DNA of 22,522 nucleotides, taken from NCBI GenBank assembly GCA_900756575.1, contig CAAEKQ010000013.1, positions 1-22,522 of the forward strand. The letters are read 5' to 3'. The notes under the pieces were generated by a model. It saw nothing but the letters and a program-made list of their open reading frames with translations, searched no databases and was not told the DNA's origin. The translations under genes and the position numbers were made by a program. The stretch comes from an uncultured Oscillospiraceae bacterium (lineage in GTDB: Bacteria > Bacillota > Clostridia > Oscillospirales > Oscillospiraceae). Shown here one piece after another: positions 7,539-16,205 of this stretch (its first letter is position 1; every line of letters begins with the position of its first letter).

Positions 7539-10481
7539 TCAAAGCTCCCTTTCCGCGCTCTTTTTTTGCGCTGTCTTTTTTGGTTCCGTTTTAGGCTGGC
7601 TTTTCAGCTGCTCCATGACGGACTTTTTCTTTTCCCGGTCCTCCCGGTGGGCGGCGGCAGCCAAATCCATGAGGGAGATCGGCTGGCCGCTGCGGGCCTG
7701 CTGTTCCAGCTGGGCCACCGTCGGCTCCTTGGGGCCGTTGTTGATGATTCCGTCGATCATGCCGTAGTCATCCTCCACCGCCATTTCCGCGTTCTTCAGC
7801 GGATTGTCCGGCAGAAATCCGGGAACTTGCTCAAAGCCGAAGCTGTCGCAGTAATGACAGGATACCTTGCCATCCCGCTTGATGGCAACGATGTCGCTTA
7901 CGCTCATAGATGGATGGCCGTAATCGGTGGGATGTTCATTGTTGAAGCGGTAAAAAAGTTGTTCGGTGGTATCGCCTTTCATATCAGCGGGCAGCAGCGG
8001 AGCGGTATAGACCAGCTCATAGTTTTCCCGCTGCACCGTCCGCCCGATGGACTTGATCCATTCCAGGCCCTCGTAGCGGATGTCCCGCAGTTCGTCGGTG
8101 TGCTTCACCTGATAAATAGCGAAGCAGTCCCCCTTGTGGGAGAGAAACGCCTGCTCCCGTTCCTCCTGGTGGGCCATGCGGTCCTTGACCAGCTTATCAA
8201 ACTCCGGGCTTTCCTCCCATTCCTCGCGGGATACAGCAAAGATGCCGTCATGGGCGTCCAGATCGGCGGTATCAAAGGCCATTTCCGGGTTTTCACCCTC
8301 CTGAACGATGTAAACGGTCAGGTCGCGCTCCATCAGCTCATAGGCCCGCTCTTTGGAGAGGGGCAGAAGGTCACCGTCCAGGTAGCCGCATTTCTCCAGA
8401 TCATCCTGAGTCAGTGCCGGGTCCGGCATGGGATACTCGTCCAACGCCTGCTCCTGGGCATCCGGCAGCTGGGTGGCGACAGCTTCTGCGGTCTGCTGGT
8501 AGGCGGCCTCCTGCAAAGTCTCGATCATGGACAGCGGGGCATACTTGATGGACTTGCTGCCCATGCCCAGGTCCTCACAGATGTGGCCGATAGCTTCAGA
8601 ACGCCCCATATTTGCTCCATCCAGCTGGCCGCCGTCCAACTGTTTCATGGTCGCTACATCGTAGAGTGTGTAATCCCATCCGGTGTCACAGGGCTGAACA
8701 TGAAGATAGGTGGTATCATCCAGCACCAGCAGGGCCTCCCGGTACTCGGCGCTGGGCTGGGATACTTCTTCCGCAGCCTGCTGGGGTGCCTGCTCCGGTT
8801 CCGGGGCGGCGGTCAGGTCAATGCCGCGCTCCTTGCAGATTTCCTTGTAGTGCCGTTCAATGTCGTTAATCAGCTGGCAGGAGGTCTTGTTGATGGTCTC
8901 CAGACTGGCCCGCAGCTCCTTCAGCTCCTTGTCCTTGGACCAGGAAGCGATGTAGCCGAAGCTGTTCTCGCCGGTCTGGATACCGAAATATTGGCAGACC
9001 GCATAGGAAATGCTCTCGGCCTCCACTTCCTCGGTGTTGCGGTTCTTGGCGGCCTGTTTCACCGCCGTCAGATCTTCCTCCACCTCCAGCCGCCACTCAA
9101 ACTGATTCTCGTCCACATAGCGCCAGCCATCCTCGGCGGCGGCCTGTTCCGCCTCCGCTTCGGTGGTAAAGTCCAGGCGATAATCGTGCTTGACGCCGCC
9201 CTCACTCACCATCACGATCTTCCAGGCCGGCTCCGCCTCATACTTTTTGGGGTCATGGAGCTTGCTGTGAGCGGTCTCATGGACGGCGGCGGAAATGGTC
9301 TGCACCTCGCTCATGCCTTCCCGGAGGGCGATCCGCTGCTGCTCGGAGGAAAAATAGCCGTCCATGTTCGCGGCCATCGGCTCAAACTCGATGGGAACCG
9401 GGGCGGAGCGCCGCACCGCCTCCAGAAACGCCTCATAGTGCGGCACCGTCCCGGACAGGCTGGAGGCCAGCTCCGGCAGAGGCTTTCCGTCCGTCTGCGA
9501 AACATCAAACACCTTGACCGGGCGGAACATGGGGATTTCGATTTCCTTTTCCTCCATGACCGCCTTGCCATCCGCATCCAGAATAGGAGCCTGGGTATCC
9601 GGGTCGCGCTTCATTTCCTCGATTTTCTTTTTGTAGGGCGTGGGGGCGATGATGGTAATGCCATGCTCACCCTTTTTCACATGGCGTTCAAACTGGTTTT
9701 TCCATTTGTTGAACCCGGCCACCAGGGTGGCGTCCGGGCGCTGCATATAGATGAGCATGGTGTTGTTGACCGAATATCGGTGGAACTTGGACATGACGGA
9801 CAGGTAGCGCATATACTTTTCGCTCTCGAACAGCTCCTTGATACCCTGTTCAATGCCCGCCGTGATTTCCTGCAACCGCTCCCGGTTGGTGGGCTTATCA
9901 GCCATGATTTTCACTCTCCTTTCCAAATTGGCGATTTCTGATTGATGTTCGGCAATCCACAGCTTTTGTTCCTCCAGGCCGTCCTCCAGGAAAAAATCCA
10001 GCAGATAGCCCGTGTAGTCCTTTTTCTGAATTGCCTCCATAAAACGGGGATGGGGATTTTCTTCCGGCGTTTTGGGGGAATAGTCGGTTTCCCACTTGCG
10101 GAGCAGATGATAGTAGTCCGCCAGGACACGAAAGGCATGGTCCCGATCCTCTTTGAACTTCTGCGCCTCGGTTTTCTGCCGGTCATAGCGCCTCCGGGGA
10201 GGGGCCTGACTGTCATAAGCCAGGCCAAAATCCTGGGACAGCTTCTCAGCGGCCTCCTTGGGAGACAGATTGTAGAGCCGTGCGGTGAAGTCGATCACAT
10301 CGCCGGTAGCTCCGCAGCCGAAGCAATAGAAGTATTCCTCGTTCAGCTTCATGCTGGGATTTTTGTCATCGTGGAACGGGCAGCAGGCCATACCGCTCCG
10401 GTTGACCTCGATCCCATACATCTGCGCCGCTTCCCGGACGGTGACGGACTGCTTGACGGCCTCAAAGACGCTCTCGGCCAT
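7539..10481 (-). CDS. CHC2 zinc-finger fused in frame to ArdC-like antirestriction / YodL / DUF4316 protein
   Basis: One open frame of 980 codons joins two parts that I would expect as separate adjacent genes in related elements. Residues 1-192 carry a DnaG-type CHC2 zinc finger (CCPFHDDKNPSMK, then YFYCFGCGATGDVIDF), implying DNA binding or primase-like function. From residue 193 (MADKPTNRERL) follows an ArdC-like ssDNA-binding domain (MLIYMQRPDATLVAGF), a zinc metalloprotease-type motif HETAH (401-405), a YodL-like region (AIYQVKHTDELRDIRY) and a DUF4316-like C-terminus (EDDYGMIDGIINNG). ArdC proteins protect incoming ssDNA from restriction. The upstream ATG at 10481 lies two nucleotides after the preceding stop codon with only a weak ribosome site. 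A strong internal site before codon 193 suggests that a separate 788-residue product is also, or mainly, made. Confidence 0.82.
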   Translation of the reverse strand: MAESVFEAVKQSVTVREAAQMYGIEVNRSGMACCPFHDDKNPSMKLNEEYFYCFGCGATGDVIDFTARLYNLSPKEAAEKLSQDFGLAYDSQAPPRRRYDRQKTEAQKFKEDRDHAFRVLADYYHLLRKWETDYSPKTPEENPHPRFMEAIQKKDYTGYLLDFFLEDGLEEQKLWIAEHQSEIANLERRVKIMADKPTNRERLQEITAGIEQGIKELFESEKYMRYLSVMSKFHRYSVNNTMLIYMQRPDATLVAGFNKWKNQFERHVKKGEHGITIIAPTPYKKKIEEMKRDPDTQAPILDADGKAVMEEKEIEIPMFRPVKVFDVSQTDGKPLPELASSLSGTVPHYEAFLEAVRRSAPVPIEFEPMAANMDGYFSSEQQRIALREGMSEVQTISAAVHETAHSKLHDPKKYEAEPAWKIVMVSEGGVKHDYRLDFTTEAEAEQAAAEDGWRYVDENQFEWRLEVEEDLTAVKQAAKNRNTEEVEAESISYAVCQYFGIQTGENSFGYIASWSKDKELKELRASLETINKTSCQLINDIERHYKEICKERGIDLTAAPEPEQAPQQAAEEVSQPSAEYREALLVLDDTTYLHVQPCDTGWDYTLYDVATMKQLDGGQLDGANMGRSEAIGHICEDLGMGSKSIKYAPLSMIETLQEAAYQQTAEAVATQLPDAQEQALDEYPMPDPALTQDDLEKCGYLDGDLLPLSKERAYELMERDLTVYIVQEGENPEMAFDTADLDAHDGIFAVSREEWEESPEFDKLVKDRMAHQEEREQAFLSHKGDCFAIYQVKHTDELRDIRYEGLEWIKSIGRTVQRENYELVYTAPLLPADMKGDTTEQLFYRFNNEHPTDYGHPSMSVSDIVAIKRDGKVSCHYCDSFGFEQVPGFLPDNPLKNAEMAVEDDYGMIDGIINNGPKEPTVAQLEQQARSGQPISLMDLAAAAHREDREKKKSVMEQLKSQPKTEPKKTAQKKSAEREL
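9903..9924 (-). promoter_or_regulatory. Internal ribosome site and start for the ArdC/YodL part
   Basis: GGAAAGGAG at 9916-9924 precedes an in-frame ATG (9905-9903) by 10 nt, inside the 980-codon ORF and exactly at the boundary between the CHC2 part and the ArdC-like part. It decides whether the ArdC/YodL protein (788 aa) is made independently. The same 9-nt ribosome site precedes tnpV. Confidence 0.65.
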
Positions 10482-10483
10482 GC

Positions 10484-10765
10484 TTACTCGCTGCCCTTCT
10501 TGGGGGTGGGCGGCCTGTACCCGGCAGCCTTGGCCCATTCACTGGCCGCCTTGCGGCGCTGGTTGCTGTACGGCTCCCGGACGGACACGCAGCGTTTGGG
10601 AACCGTGAAGGTCTGCCGGTCCTTTTTCACGATCTGGTCCGGGTATTTCTCCGCCAGTCGCCGCAGTTTTTCCAGCAGTCGGGGGTCATGGGTATAGACC
10701 TCGGCGGCGGCCTCGGCCTGGTTGTAGAGGATGATGGTTTCCTGTTCATAGAGGGAGAGCTTCAT
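10484..10765 (-). CDS. Conserved hypothetical ICE protein (93 aa)
   Basis: A 93-residue, mostly helical, basic protein (YEQETIILYNQAEAAAEVYT near the N-terminus; PKRCVSVREPY in the middle; Lys/Arg-rich C-terminus). From memory, similar proteins sit beside topB in Tn1549-like elements, but no function is assigned and I recognise no catalytic motif. Its ATG overlaps the topB stop codon in an ATGA arrangement, and its TAA lies two nucleotides before the next ATG, so it is tightly coupled on both sides. A DNA-binding accessory role is possible but not supported by any motif. Confidence 0.75.
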   Translation of the reverse strand: MKLSLYEQETIILYNQAEAAAEVYTHDPRLLEKLRRLAEKYPDQIVKKDRQTFTVPKRCVSVREPYSNQRRKAASEWAKAAGYRPPTPKKGSE

Positions 10766-12855
10766 CGTTTGCCGCCTTTCTGCCGGTCAAAGGCCAGCTT
10801 GAAATTGGCGTACTTCCCATCGTCCTCCAGCACTACGGTGGCGTCGTAGGTCTTGCCGGTTTTCTCGGAGTACAGGCCGGTCACATGGGCGCGGCCATCT
10901 TTGAGCAGCGCCGTCACGACGGCCTTGGTGGGCTGCTTGCGCTTCAGCTCCCACCACTTGTTGTTTTTCCAGATAGCAAATTTGCAGCCCTCGTTCTGGC
11001 AGAAGAACCCCTTTTGCAGCTCCGCCACATCGCCGCCGCAGCGGGGGCATTTGCCCACCACTTCGCGGGGCGGCGTGAACAGGTACTCGGTCCCCTTGAT
11101 GACCTGATAGGTCCTCACCAGCTCCTGGAGCATGGCGCTGATCCCGGCCATGAAGTCCTCCGGGGCCAGCTCTCCGCGCTCGATCTCGCCCAGCCGGTAC
11201 TCCCATTCAGCGGTCAGAAGGGGCGATTGCAGCTGCTCCGGCAGCACGGTGATAAGGGACACCGCATCATGGGACGGCAGGAGCTGTACTTGCTTTTTGC
11301 TCTTTTTCCGTTCCAGGAAGCCGGTGGCCACCAGTTTTTCCAGAATCCCGGCGCGGGTGGCCGGGGTCCCCAGCCCCTTGCGCTCGGCGTTCTCCGGCAT
11401 ATCGTCCTTCCCGGCAGTCTCCATCGCGGAAAGCAGCGTATCCTCGGTGAAGTGCTTGGGCGGGGTGGTCTTGCCCTCCTTGACGGCAGCACCAGAAAGG
11501 GGCAGCGTCTGACCTTCAGACAGCTCCGGCAGAGCCTTGTCCTCGGTTTCCGGCTCCACATTTTTCAGCCCTGCGCGGTATGCAGCGTCCAGCGCCCGCC
11601 AGCCGGGTTGCTTTACCGTGCGGCCCTTGGCGGTAAACTCCGCTCCGGCGCACTCGACAACAACGGCGGTTTCCGCAAAGGTATAGGGCTGGGCCACAGC
11701 GCACAGCAGCCGCAGGGACACCAGCTCCAGCACCGCCTTTTCACCCACCGGCAGGCCGGACAGGTCCGCGCCCTGGAGGTTGCGGGTGGGGATCACCGCA
11801 TGGTGGTCGGTCACTTTTTTGTCATTGATAACCTGGGCCGCATTGCAGGCAAGCTCCATACCAGCGGCAAAGGGCAGCGCCCCAGCGGTAAGCCGGACCA
11901 GCTCCGGCAGACTTGCTGCCATATCCGAAGTCAGGTAACGGCTGTCCGTCCGAGGATAGGTGCAGAGCTTCTTTTCATAGAGGTTCTGCAAATAGTCCAG
12001 GGTTTGCTGGGCTGTGAACCCCAGCAGCCGGTTGGCGTCCCGCTGGAGGGTGGTCAGGTCATAGAGGGCGGGCGGCTTCTCGGATTTGTCCTTGCGCTCC
12101 ACCTTTTTCACCGTAGCAGCCGCATCCTGGCAGGCCGTTTTCAGCTGCTGGGCGGTGCCCTTGTCCGCCATGCGTTCCCCTGAAACAGAGAAACCGGGCA
12201 GCTCCAGCGTCACCGTGTAAAACGGCACTGGCTTGAAGGTGTCGATCTCGGCCTCCCGCTGGACAATAAGGGCCAGCGTCGGGGACATGACGCGCCCGAT
12301 GTTGAGGGTCCGGTGGTACAACACCGAAAACAGCCGGGTGGCATTGATACCCACCAGCCAGTCCGCCTTGGCGCGGCAGAGGGCCGCATCCCGCAGGCCG
12401 TCATAGTCCGCACCGGGGCGCAGGTTCGCAAAGCCCTCTCGGATGGCGGAATCCTCCATCGAGGAAATCCAGAGCCGCTTCATGGGCTTCTGGCAGCCCG
12501 CCAGCTCGTAGACGCTTCGGAAAATCAGCTCACCCTCGCGTCCGGCGTCGCAGGCGTTCACCACTTCGGTCACATCCGGGGCGTTCATCAGCTGTTTCAG
12601 CACCTCAAACTGTTTCTTCTTGTCCTTGCTTACCACCATCTGCCAGGGTTCCGGCAGAATAGGCAGATCGTCATAGCGCCATTTGGCGTAGTCCGGGTTG
12701 TAGGCGTCAGCATCGGCCAGCCCAGCCAGGTGGCCCACACACCAGCTCACCCGCCAGCCGCCGCCCTCCAGGTAGCCGTCCTTGCGGGCAGTGGCCCCGA
12801 TCACGGCGGCCAGACTTTGGGCAACGGACGGTTTCTCAGCGATCACCAGTTTCAT
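10762..12855 (-). CDS. topB: DNA topoisomerase III (type IA)
   Basis: A 697-residue type IA topoisomerase of the TopB kind commonly carried by conjugative elements. The N-terminal Toprim domain begins MKLVIAEKPSVAQSLAAVIG and has the acidic block NACDAGREGELIFRS. The catalytic tyrosine is Tyr307 in TYPRTDSRYLT. The C-terminus carries a four-cysteine zinc ribbon (GKCPRCGGDV, then FFCQNEGCKFA) and a basic tail. It should relax or decatenate element DNA during transfer or replication. The ATG has AAAGGAGG about 10 nt upstream and lies inside the end of the preceding Cys-rich gene, giving a 20-nt overlap. Length and motifs look complete. Confidence 0.95.
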   Translation of the reverse strand: MKLVIAEKPSVAQSLAAVIGATARKDGYLEGGGWRVSWCVGHLAGLADADAYNPDYAKWRYDDLPILPEPWQMVVSKDKKKQFEVLKQLMNAPDVTEVVNACDAGREGELIFRSVYELAGCQKPMKRLWISSMEDSAIREGFANLRPGADYDGLRDAALCRAKADWLVGINATRLFSVLYHRTLNIGRVMSPTLALIVQREAEIDTFKPVPFYTVTLELPGFSVSGERMADKGTAQQLKTACQDAAATVKKVERKDKSEKPPALYDLTTLQRDANRLLGFTAQQTLDYLQNLYEKKLCTYPRTDSRYLTSDMAASLPELVRLTAGALPFAAGMELACNAAQVINDKKVTDHHAVIPTRNLQGADLSGLPVGEKAVLELVSLRLLCAVAQPYTFAETAVVVECAGAEFTAKGRTVKQPGWRALDAAYRAGLKNVEPETEDKALPELSEGQTLPLSGAAVKEGKTTPPKHFTEDTLLSAMETAGKDDMPENAERKGLGTPATRAGILEKLVATGFLERKKSKKQVQLLPSHDAVSLITVLPEQLQSPLLTAEWEYRLGEIERGELAPEDFMAGISAMLQELVRTYQVIKGTEYLFTPPREVVGKCPRCGGDVAELQKGFFCQNEGCKFAIWKNNKWWELKRKQPTKAVVTALLKDGRAHVTGLYSEKTGKTYDATVVLEDDGKYANFKLAFDRQKGGKR

Positions 12856-13054
12856 GGTTTTTCATCCTCCTTTCCCGCAGCCATGCGGTCAGCTGCCGGT
12901 GGCAGAATCCCACGCAGGGCTGTCCGTCACGGTAATTCCCGCAGCCATAACAGGGGTGGCCGGGAGATAAAGAGGGAGAGCGGGAAGTTTCCTTCCCGCC
13001 CTCCGGCCTGCGTGTCATCATGCGCTCATAGGGGCTGTCGGTGAAGCGGGTCAA
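12836..13054 (-). CDS. Small cysteine-rich protein (72 aa)
   Basis: A short protein with a compact Cys/His cluster, GHPCYGCGNYRDGQPCVGFC followed by His-Arg, that could bind a metal ion; the rest is basic and polar. I do not recognise a characterised family. The longest form starts at TTG (13054), overlapping the DUF4366 stop codon (TTGA) with AAGGCGG just upstream, which favours translational coupling. An ATG at 13021 would give a 61-residue product but lacks a ribosome site. The 3' end overlaps topB by 20 nt. It is wedged without spacing between two conserved ICE genes, which supports it as real. Confidence 0.65.
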   Translation of the reverse strand: MTRFTDSPYERMMTRRPEGGKETSRSPSLSPGHPCYGCGNYRDGQPCVGFCHRQLTAWLRERRMKNHETGDR

Positions 13055-13824
13055 TCCGCCTTGTCCTCGCTTTCCTCGTCGCCGCCCCCGTCAGCGTCCA
13101 GCTCGTCGGATTCCTCGGTCTCCCAGGGGTCCTCGTCCTCCTGGTCGGTATCGTCCTCGCCGTAGTCGTAATCGTCCAAATTGTCGTTGCCCTTGGTCTT
13201 GGGCTTATTCTTGATGAATTTGAAGTAGGCAAAGGCACCGCCGCCGCCCATCAGGGCCAGCACCGCCAAAAGCAGGGCCGGATTCAGCCCCGTGGTTTTC
13301 TGCGCCGGTTCCTCCGGCTCCGGGGTTTCCTCCGGGGTCTCCGGTTCCGGCTCCTTGCCCGTGCAGGCGCTCATATTGGTGGCGCACACCGGGCAGGCCG
13401 TATTCACCGCACCGGTCACACATTTCTCCGTACAGATACAGGTGGCGGGCTGCTCCTGGGTGGTCTGACCGTCCTCCATCAGCGCCATCAGGTCCGCCTC
13501 GTCCACCTGGTTCAAGAAGTGGACAGCGGTTTCCTTGTCCTCGTTGGCCCGGTCAATGAGAATGTAGAAATAGTTGCCCGCCTTGGTGGTGACGGTGATG
13601 AGCTGCTTGTTGCCGCCGAAATCATCCACCAGGGCGGCGTTGCCATCCGGGGTCAGGGCCGGACTGTCCTCGGTTTCCTCCACCACCACATTGGCGTCGT
13701 TTGTGGCGTCCTCCGCCGGAGGCTGGTCCGTTCCCTGGGCAAAGGCGGTCACGGAAAGGCCCATCATCAGCACCAGGGCGGCGCAGAGGGCCGAAAGGGT
13801 TTTGAAAATTCTCTTATTCTTCAT
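13051..13824 (-). CDS. DUF4366 family membrane protein
   Basis: A 257-residue secreted or membrane-anchored protein matching the DUF4366 family of Clostridia conjugative elements. It begins with a clear signal peptide (MKNKRIFKTLSALCAALVLM, likely cleavage after AFA near residue 29). It has an extracellular domain with ITVTTKAGNYFYILIDRA, a six-Cys segment (CICTEKC ... CPVC ... C), a Pro/Glu-rich stalk, one transmembrane helix (NPALLLAVLALMGGGGAFAY) and a very acidic cytoplasmic tail. A surface role in mating-pair formation is inferred from topology and context only. The ATG was chosen because it has AGGAGG about 9 nt upstream and starts the signal peptide. It overlaps the DUF4315 gene by 11 nt. 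Confidence 0.88.
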   Translation of the reverse strand: MKNKRIFKTLSALCAALVLMMGLSVTAFAQGTDQPPAEDATNDANVVVEETEDSPALTPDGNAALVDDFGGNKQLITVTTKAGNYFYILIDRANEDKETAVHFLNQVDEADLMALMEDGQTTQEQPATCICTEKCVTGAVNTACPVCATNMSACTGKEPEPETPEETPEPEEPAQKTTGLNPALLLAVLALMGGGGAFAYFKFIKNKPKTKGNDNLDDYDYGEDDTDQEDEDPWETEESDELDADGGGDEESEDKAD

Positions 13825-14071
13825 GGTCGGTGTCCTCCTGTTCGTCGTAGTCGGCGGAGGCAGCGGCCATGCCGGGGACCGTACCACCGGAGAGCATGGC
13901 GTTCAGCTGCTCCGGGGTCAGCCGCAGGGCGCGCACCATCTGGACGATCTCCAGGTTCTCCGCTTCGGTTTTCTGCGCCTCCAGAGTTTTCAGCTTGTCC
14001 TGGTACTCCGCAATCTTTTCGCGGACCTTGGCAATCTCCTGGTCAATGCGCTGGATTTTGTTTTTAGCCAT
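13814..14071 (-). CDS. DUF4315 family coiled-coil protein
   Basis: An 85-residue protein matching the DUF4315 family: MAKNKIQRIDQEIAKVREKI begins a helical coiled coil of about 45 residues, followed by a LTPEQLNAMLSGG segment and an acidic tail. It belongs to the transfer operon of Tn1549-like elements; its function is unknown. The ATG has AAGGAG 10 nt upstream. The tail overlaps the start of the DUF4366 gene by 11 nt, consistent with coupled translation of two partners. Confidence 0.85.
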   Translation of the reverse strand: MAKNKIQRIDQEIAKVREKIAEYQDKLKTLEAQKTEAENLEIVQMVRALRLTPEQLNAMLSGGTVPGMAAASADYDEQEDTDHEE

Positions 14072-14101
14072 AATCAATCACTCCTTCTTGAAAAAACTCT
14101 G

Positions 14102-15838
14102 TTACCAGTTCATCAGGCCGTAGCCCTTGATGCACTCGTAGGACAGGGAATAACTCTTGATCTTGCAGGCGTCGCCGCTGTTACCCTCGACCGTATAAAC
14201 TCGGCTGCCGTCCGTGCCGACCACAAGGCCCACATGGTCGGCGCTGCCATCCAGGTCCCAATCGAAGAAGATGGCGTCGCCGGGGGCAATATTGGCGTAA
14301 TCACGCCCGCCCCATTGTCCGTGGGACTGGAACCACGGGATGCCCTGAGACTGGCAGGCGGCAAAACGCGGCTCAGACAGCCCCATCTGGCCGTAGCACC
14401 AGGACACGAAGCAGGCGCACCATTCCACACGGGAATTGAAGCCGTACCAGCTCCAGTAGGGCTGACCGCCCACATTGCCCACCTGACTTTTCGCTATATC
14501 CACCACGGCCTGATTGCCGGGGCGGGTGCCGTTGACGAACTCAACACCAGCTAAACTCTCGGAATCGCTGGTGTCGGAGGAACCACCGCCGAAAATCAGC
14601 GGCTTGTTGCCCAGCGTCTGCCGGTACACCTGATACATCTCCAGCTGGTCCGGGGTCAGCAGCTCCGAAGCCACGGAAGATATGGGCTTGCTGGTGAGCT
14701 TCACATTCAGAATGTAATACTCATATGGGACTTCCTCGGTGGTTGTCTCGCCGGTCACAGGGTCCGTGGAAGTTTCGGTGCGGTATCGTATCTCCACTTC
14801 CTCGGTGAGCGTCAGCTGATATTGTGCGTCGAACACGCGCTCCAGCTCTGCCTGGGCGCTCTGCCGGGTGTAGCCCTGCAAGACAGCGGACAGGTAGGCC
14901 GCCAGCTCATGGGGGTCATGCCCGATCATGTCGAGGTCGTAGCGGTACTCGTCATACCCCGGATGGCTGCTTTCGATGTTGTCGATCTCGGCTTGCAGCG
15001 CCGCTTCCTTGGCAGCGTAGTCCGCCTCCACCGCCACCAGCTCCGGGTCATCCGACGGATAGGTGGTGCCGGACACCACAGAACCGATGCTCTGCGCCAT
15101 CATGGAGCAGGAGGACATGGTGTTGAGCAGCATACAGACCAGCAGGAAGATCGCGCCAGCAATCAGAAAGCCCTTTTTGTGGCGCATGACAAACGCGCCC
15201 GCTTGCTGTGCCTTTTCCTTGACCGTCTTGGCGGCCTTGCCGGCCTTTTGGGCTGCGCTTGCGGTATTCCCGGCAGCTTGACCGGCGCGCTTGGCGGCAG
15301 CGTATTCCTTTTTGATGGCCTGTTTCTGCTGCCAGCGGGAAATGGGGTTGCTGGCAAGCTGGGGATTTTCCCGCAGGGACTTCTGATACAGGGCGTTTAC
15401 ATTGGCCTTTTCCAGCTTCTGCTCGGCCTGGGCTGCCTTGCGGTAGGGCTTCAGTTTGTGGCTGCGGTAGCTTTCCCGCATCAGCCGTGCGCCGGTCTCG
15501 GCAGCCTCCTCGGACTTGTGGGCGCTCTCCACGCCCACATTGTCCTGTTCGGTCTCCCGGATTTCCTTGTGAACTTTCCCCAGGGCGGCATTGGCGGGAG
15601 TATCCCGCACCGCATGGGACAGCTTGGAGGGCGGCTTCTTCTTGTCTTCCAGCACCAGCTTGGTGGTCACTTTGCCGGTCTCCGGGTCCACCGTCTTTTG
15701 CCGGACCTGCTTTTTGGGAATTTTGGCCTGCGCCTTATCTGCTTTGGCGGCGGCCTTGTCCGCCTTACGGATGGGCTTCTCCAGCGCCGGGTCAGAGCGT
15801 TCCTCGTCCGTAAAGCGCAGGCGCAGCTCCTTAGTCAA
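14102..15838 (-). CDS. Membrane-anchored CHAP-domain peptidoglycan hydrolase of the transfer apparatus
   Basis: A 578-residue protein. Residues 1-220 are highly charged, Lys/Ala-rich and presumably cytoplasmic. One transmembrane helix spans about 222-243 (GFLIAGAIFLLVCMLLNT). An extracellular linker follows, and the C-terminus is a CHAP (Cys/His amidohydrolase-peptidase) domain with Cys474 in EWCACFVSWC and His535 in ADHVGLV. Such enzymes open the cell wall locally for the type IV secretion channel of Gram-positive ICEs. The start is a TTG at 15838 that overlaps the end of the previous gene by 8 nt; the first ATG in frame is more than 100 residues in, which would remove the conserved N-terminus, so TTG is preferred. 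Confidence 0.87.
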   Translation of the reverse strand: MTKELRLRFTDEERSDPALEKPIRKADKAAAKADKAQAKIPKKQVRQKTVDPETGKVTTKLVLEDKKKPPSKLSHAVRDTPANAALGKVHKEIRETEQDNVGVESAHKSEEAAETGARLMRESYRSHKLKPYRKAAQAEQKLEKANVNALYQKSLRENPQLASNPISRWQQKQAIKKEYAAAKRAGQAAGNTASAAQKAGKAAKTVKEKAQQAGAFVMRHKKGFLIAGAIFLLVCMLLNTMSSCSMMAQSIGSVVSGTTYPSDDPELVAVEADYAAKEAALQAEIDNIESSHPGYDEYRYDLDMIGHDPHELAAYLSAVLQGYTRQSAQAELERVFDAQYQLTLTEEVEIRYRTETSTDPVTGETTTEEVPYEYYILNVKLTSKPISSVASELLTPDQLEMYQVYRQTLGNKPLIFGGGSSDTSDSESLAGVEFVNGTRPGNQAVVDIAKSQVGNVGGQPYWSWYGFNSRVEWCACFVSWCYGQMGLSEPRFAACQSQGIPWFQSHGQWGGRDYANIAPGDAIFFDWDLDGSADHVGLVVGTDGSRVYTVEGNSGDACKIKSYSLSYECIKGYGLMNW

Positions 15839-16205
15839 ACCAGTTCCCCATCATCAGAGAGGCCGTCATGTAGCGCAGCTCCACATAGACGGCCAGCCCC
15901 ACAGGGTCATGGGAGGGGTGCTGGAGCAGATGGGCGTAGATCTGCGCCAACACATTGGCCAGCAGCTCGGACTGGCCGCCCTCGAAGATGATGACAGCGG
16001 GAACGCCGTTCATGGCGCACCAGATTTCCGTCAGGCGCAGCAGGCCCGCCTCGCCGTCCTCGTTCAGCTCCGCCGCCTGATCCGCCGCCGTGCGGGTCTC
16101 GCTGACGGCATCGGCCAGCTCGGTGAGCAGCTGGGTGCGCTCACCCTCCAGGGCATCGTCAAAAAACATCATGGTATCCAGTTCGGTGTTGGGTTTCATG
16201 GTCAT
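15831..16205 (-). CDS. Conserved hypothetical ICE protein between virB4 and the CHAP hydrolase
   Basis: A 124-residue acidic, mainly helical protein (TQLLTELADAVSETRTAADQ; VPAVIIFEGGQSELLANVLA) without signal peptide or membrane segment. I do not recognise a named family. It starts at an ATG overlapping the virB4 stop codon (ATGA; a second ATG follows two codons later) and overlaps the CHAP gene start by 8 nt, so it is coupled to both. A cytoplasmic accessory role in the secretion apparatus is inferred only from position. Confidence 0.75.
   Translation of the reverse strand: MTMKPNTELDTMMFFDDALEGERTQLLTELADAVSETRTAADQAAELNEDGEAGLLRLTEIWCAMNGVPAVIIFEGGQSELLANVLAQIYAHLLQHPSHDPVGLAVYVELRYMTASLMMGNWFD

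Noticed and set aside
7497..9941. Plus-strand ORF of 814 codons opposite the ArdC/YodL gene
   Set aside because: Antisense shadow with low-complexity Leu/Gly/His-rich composition and no start signals.
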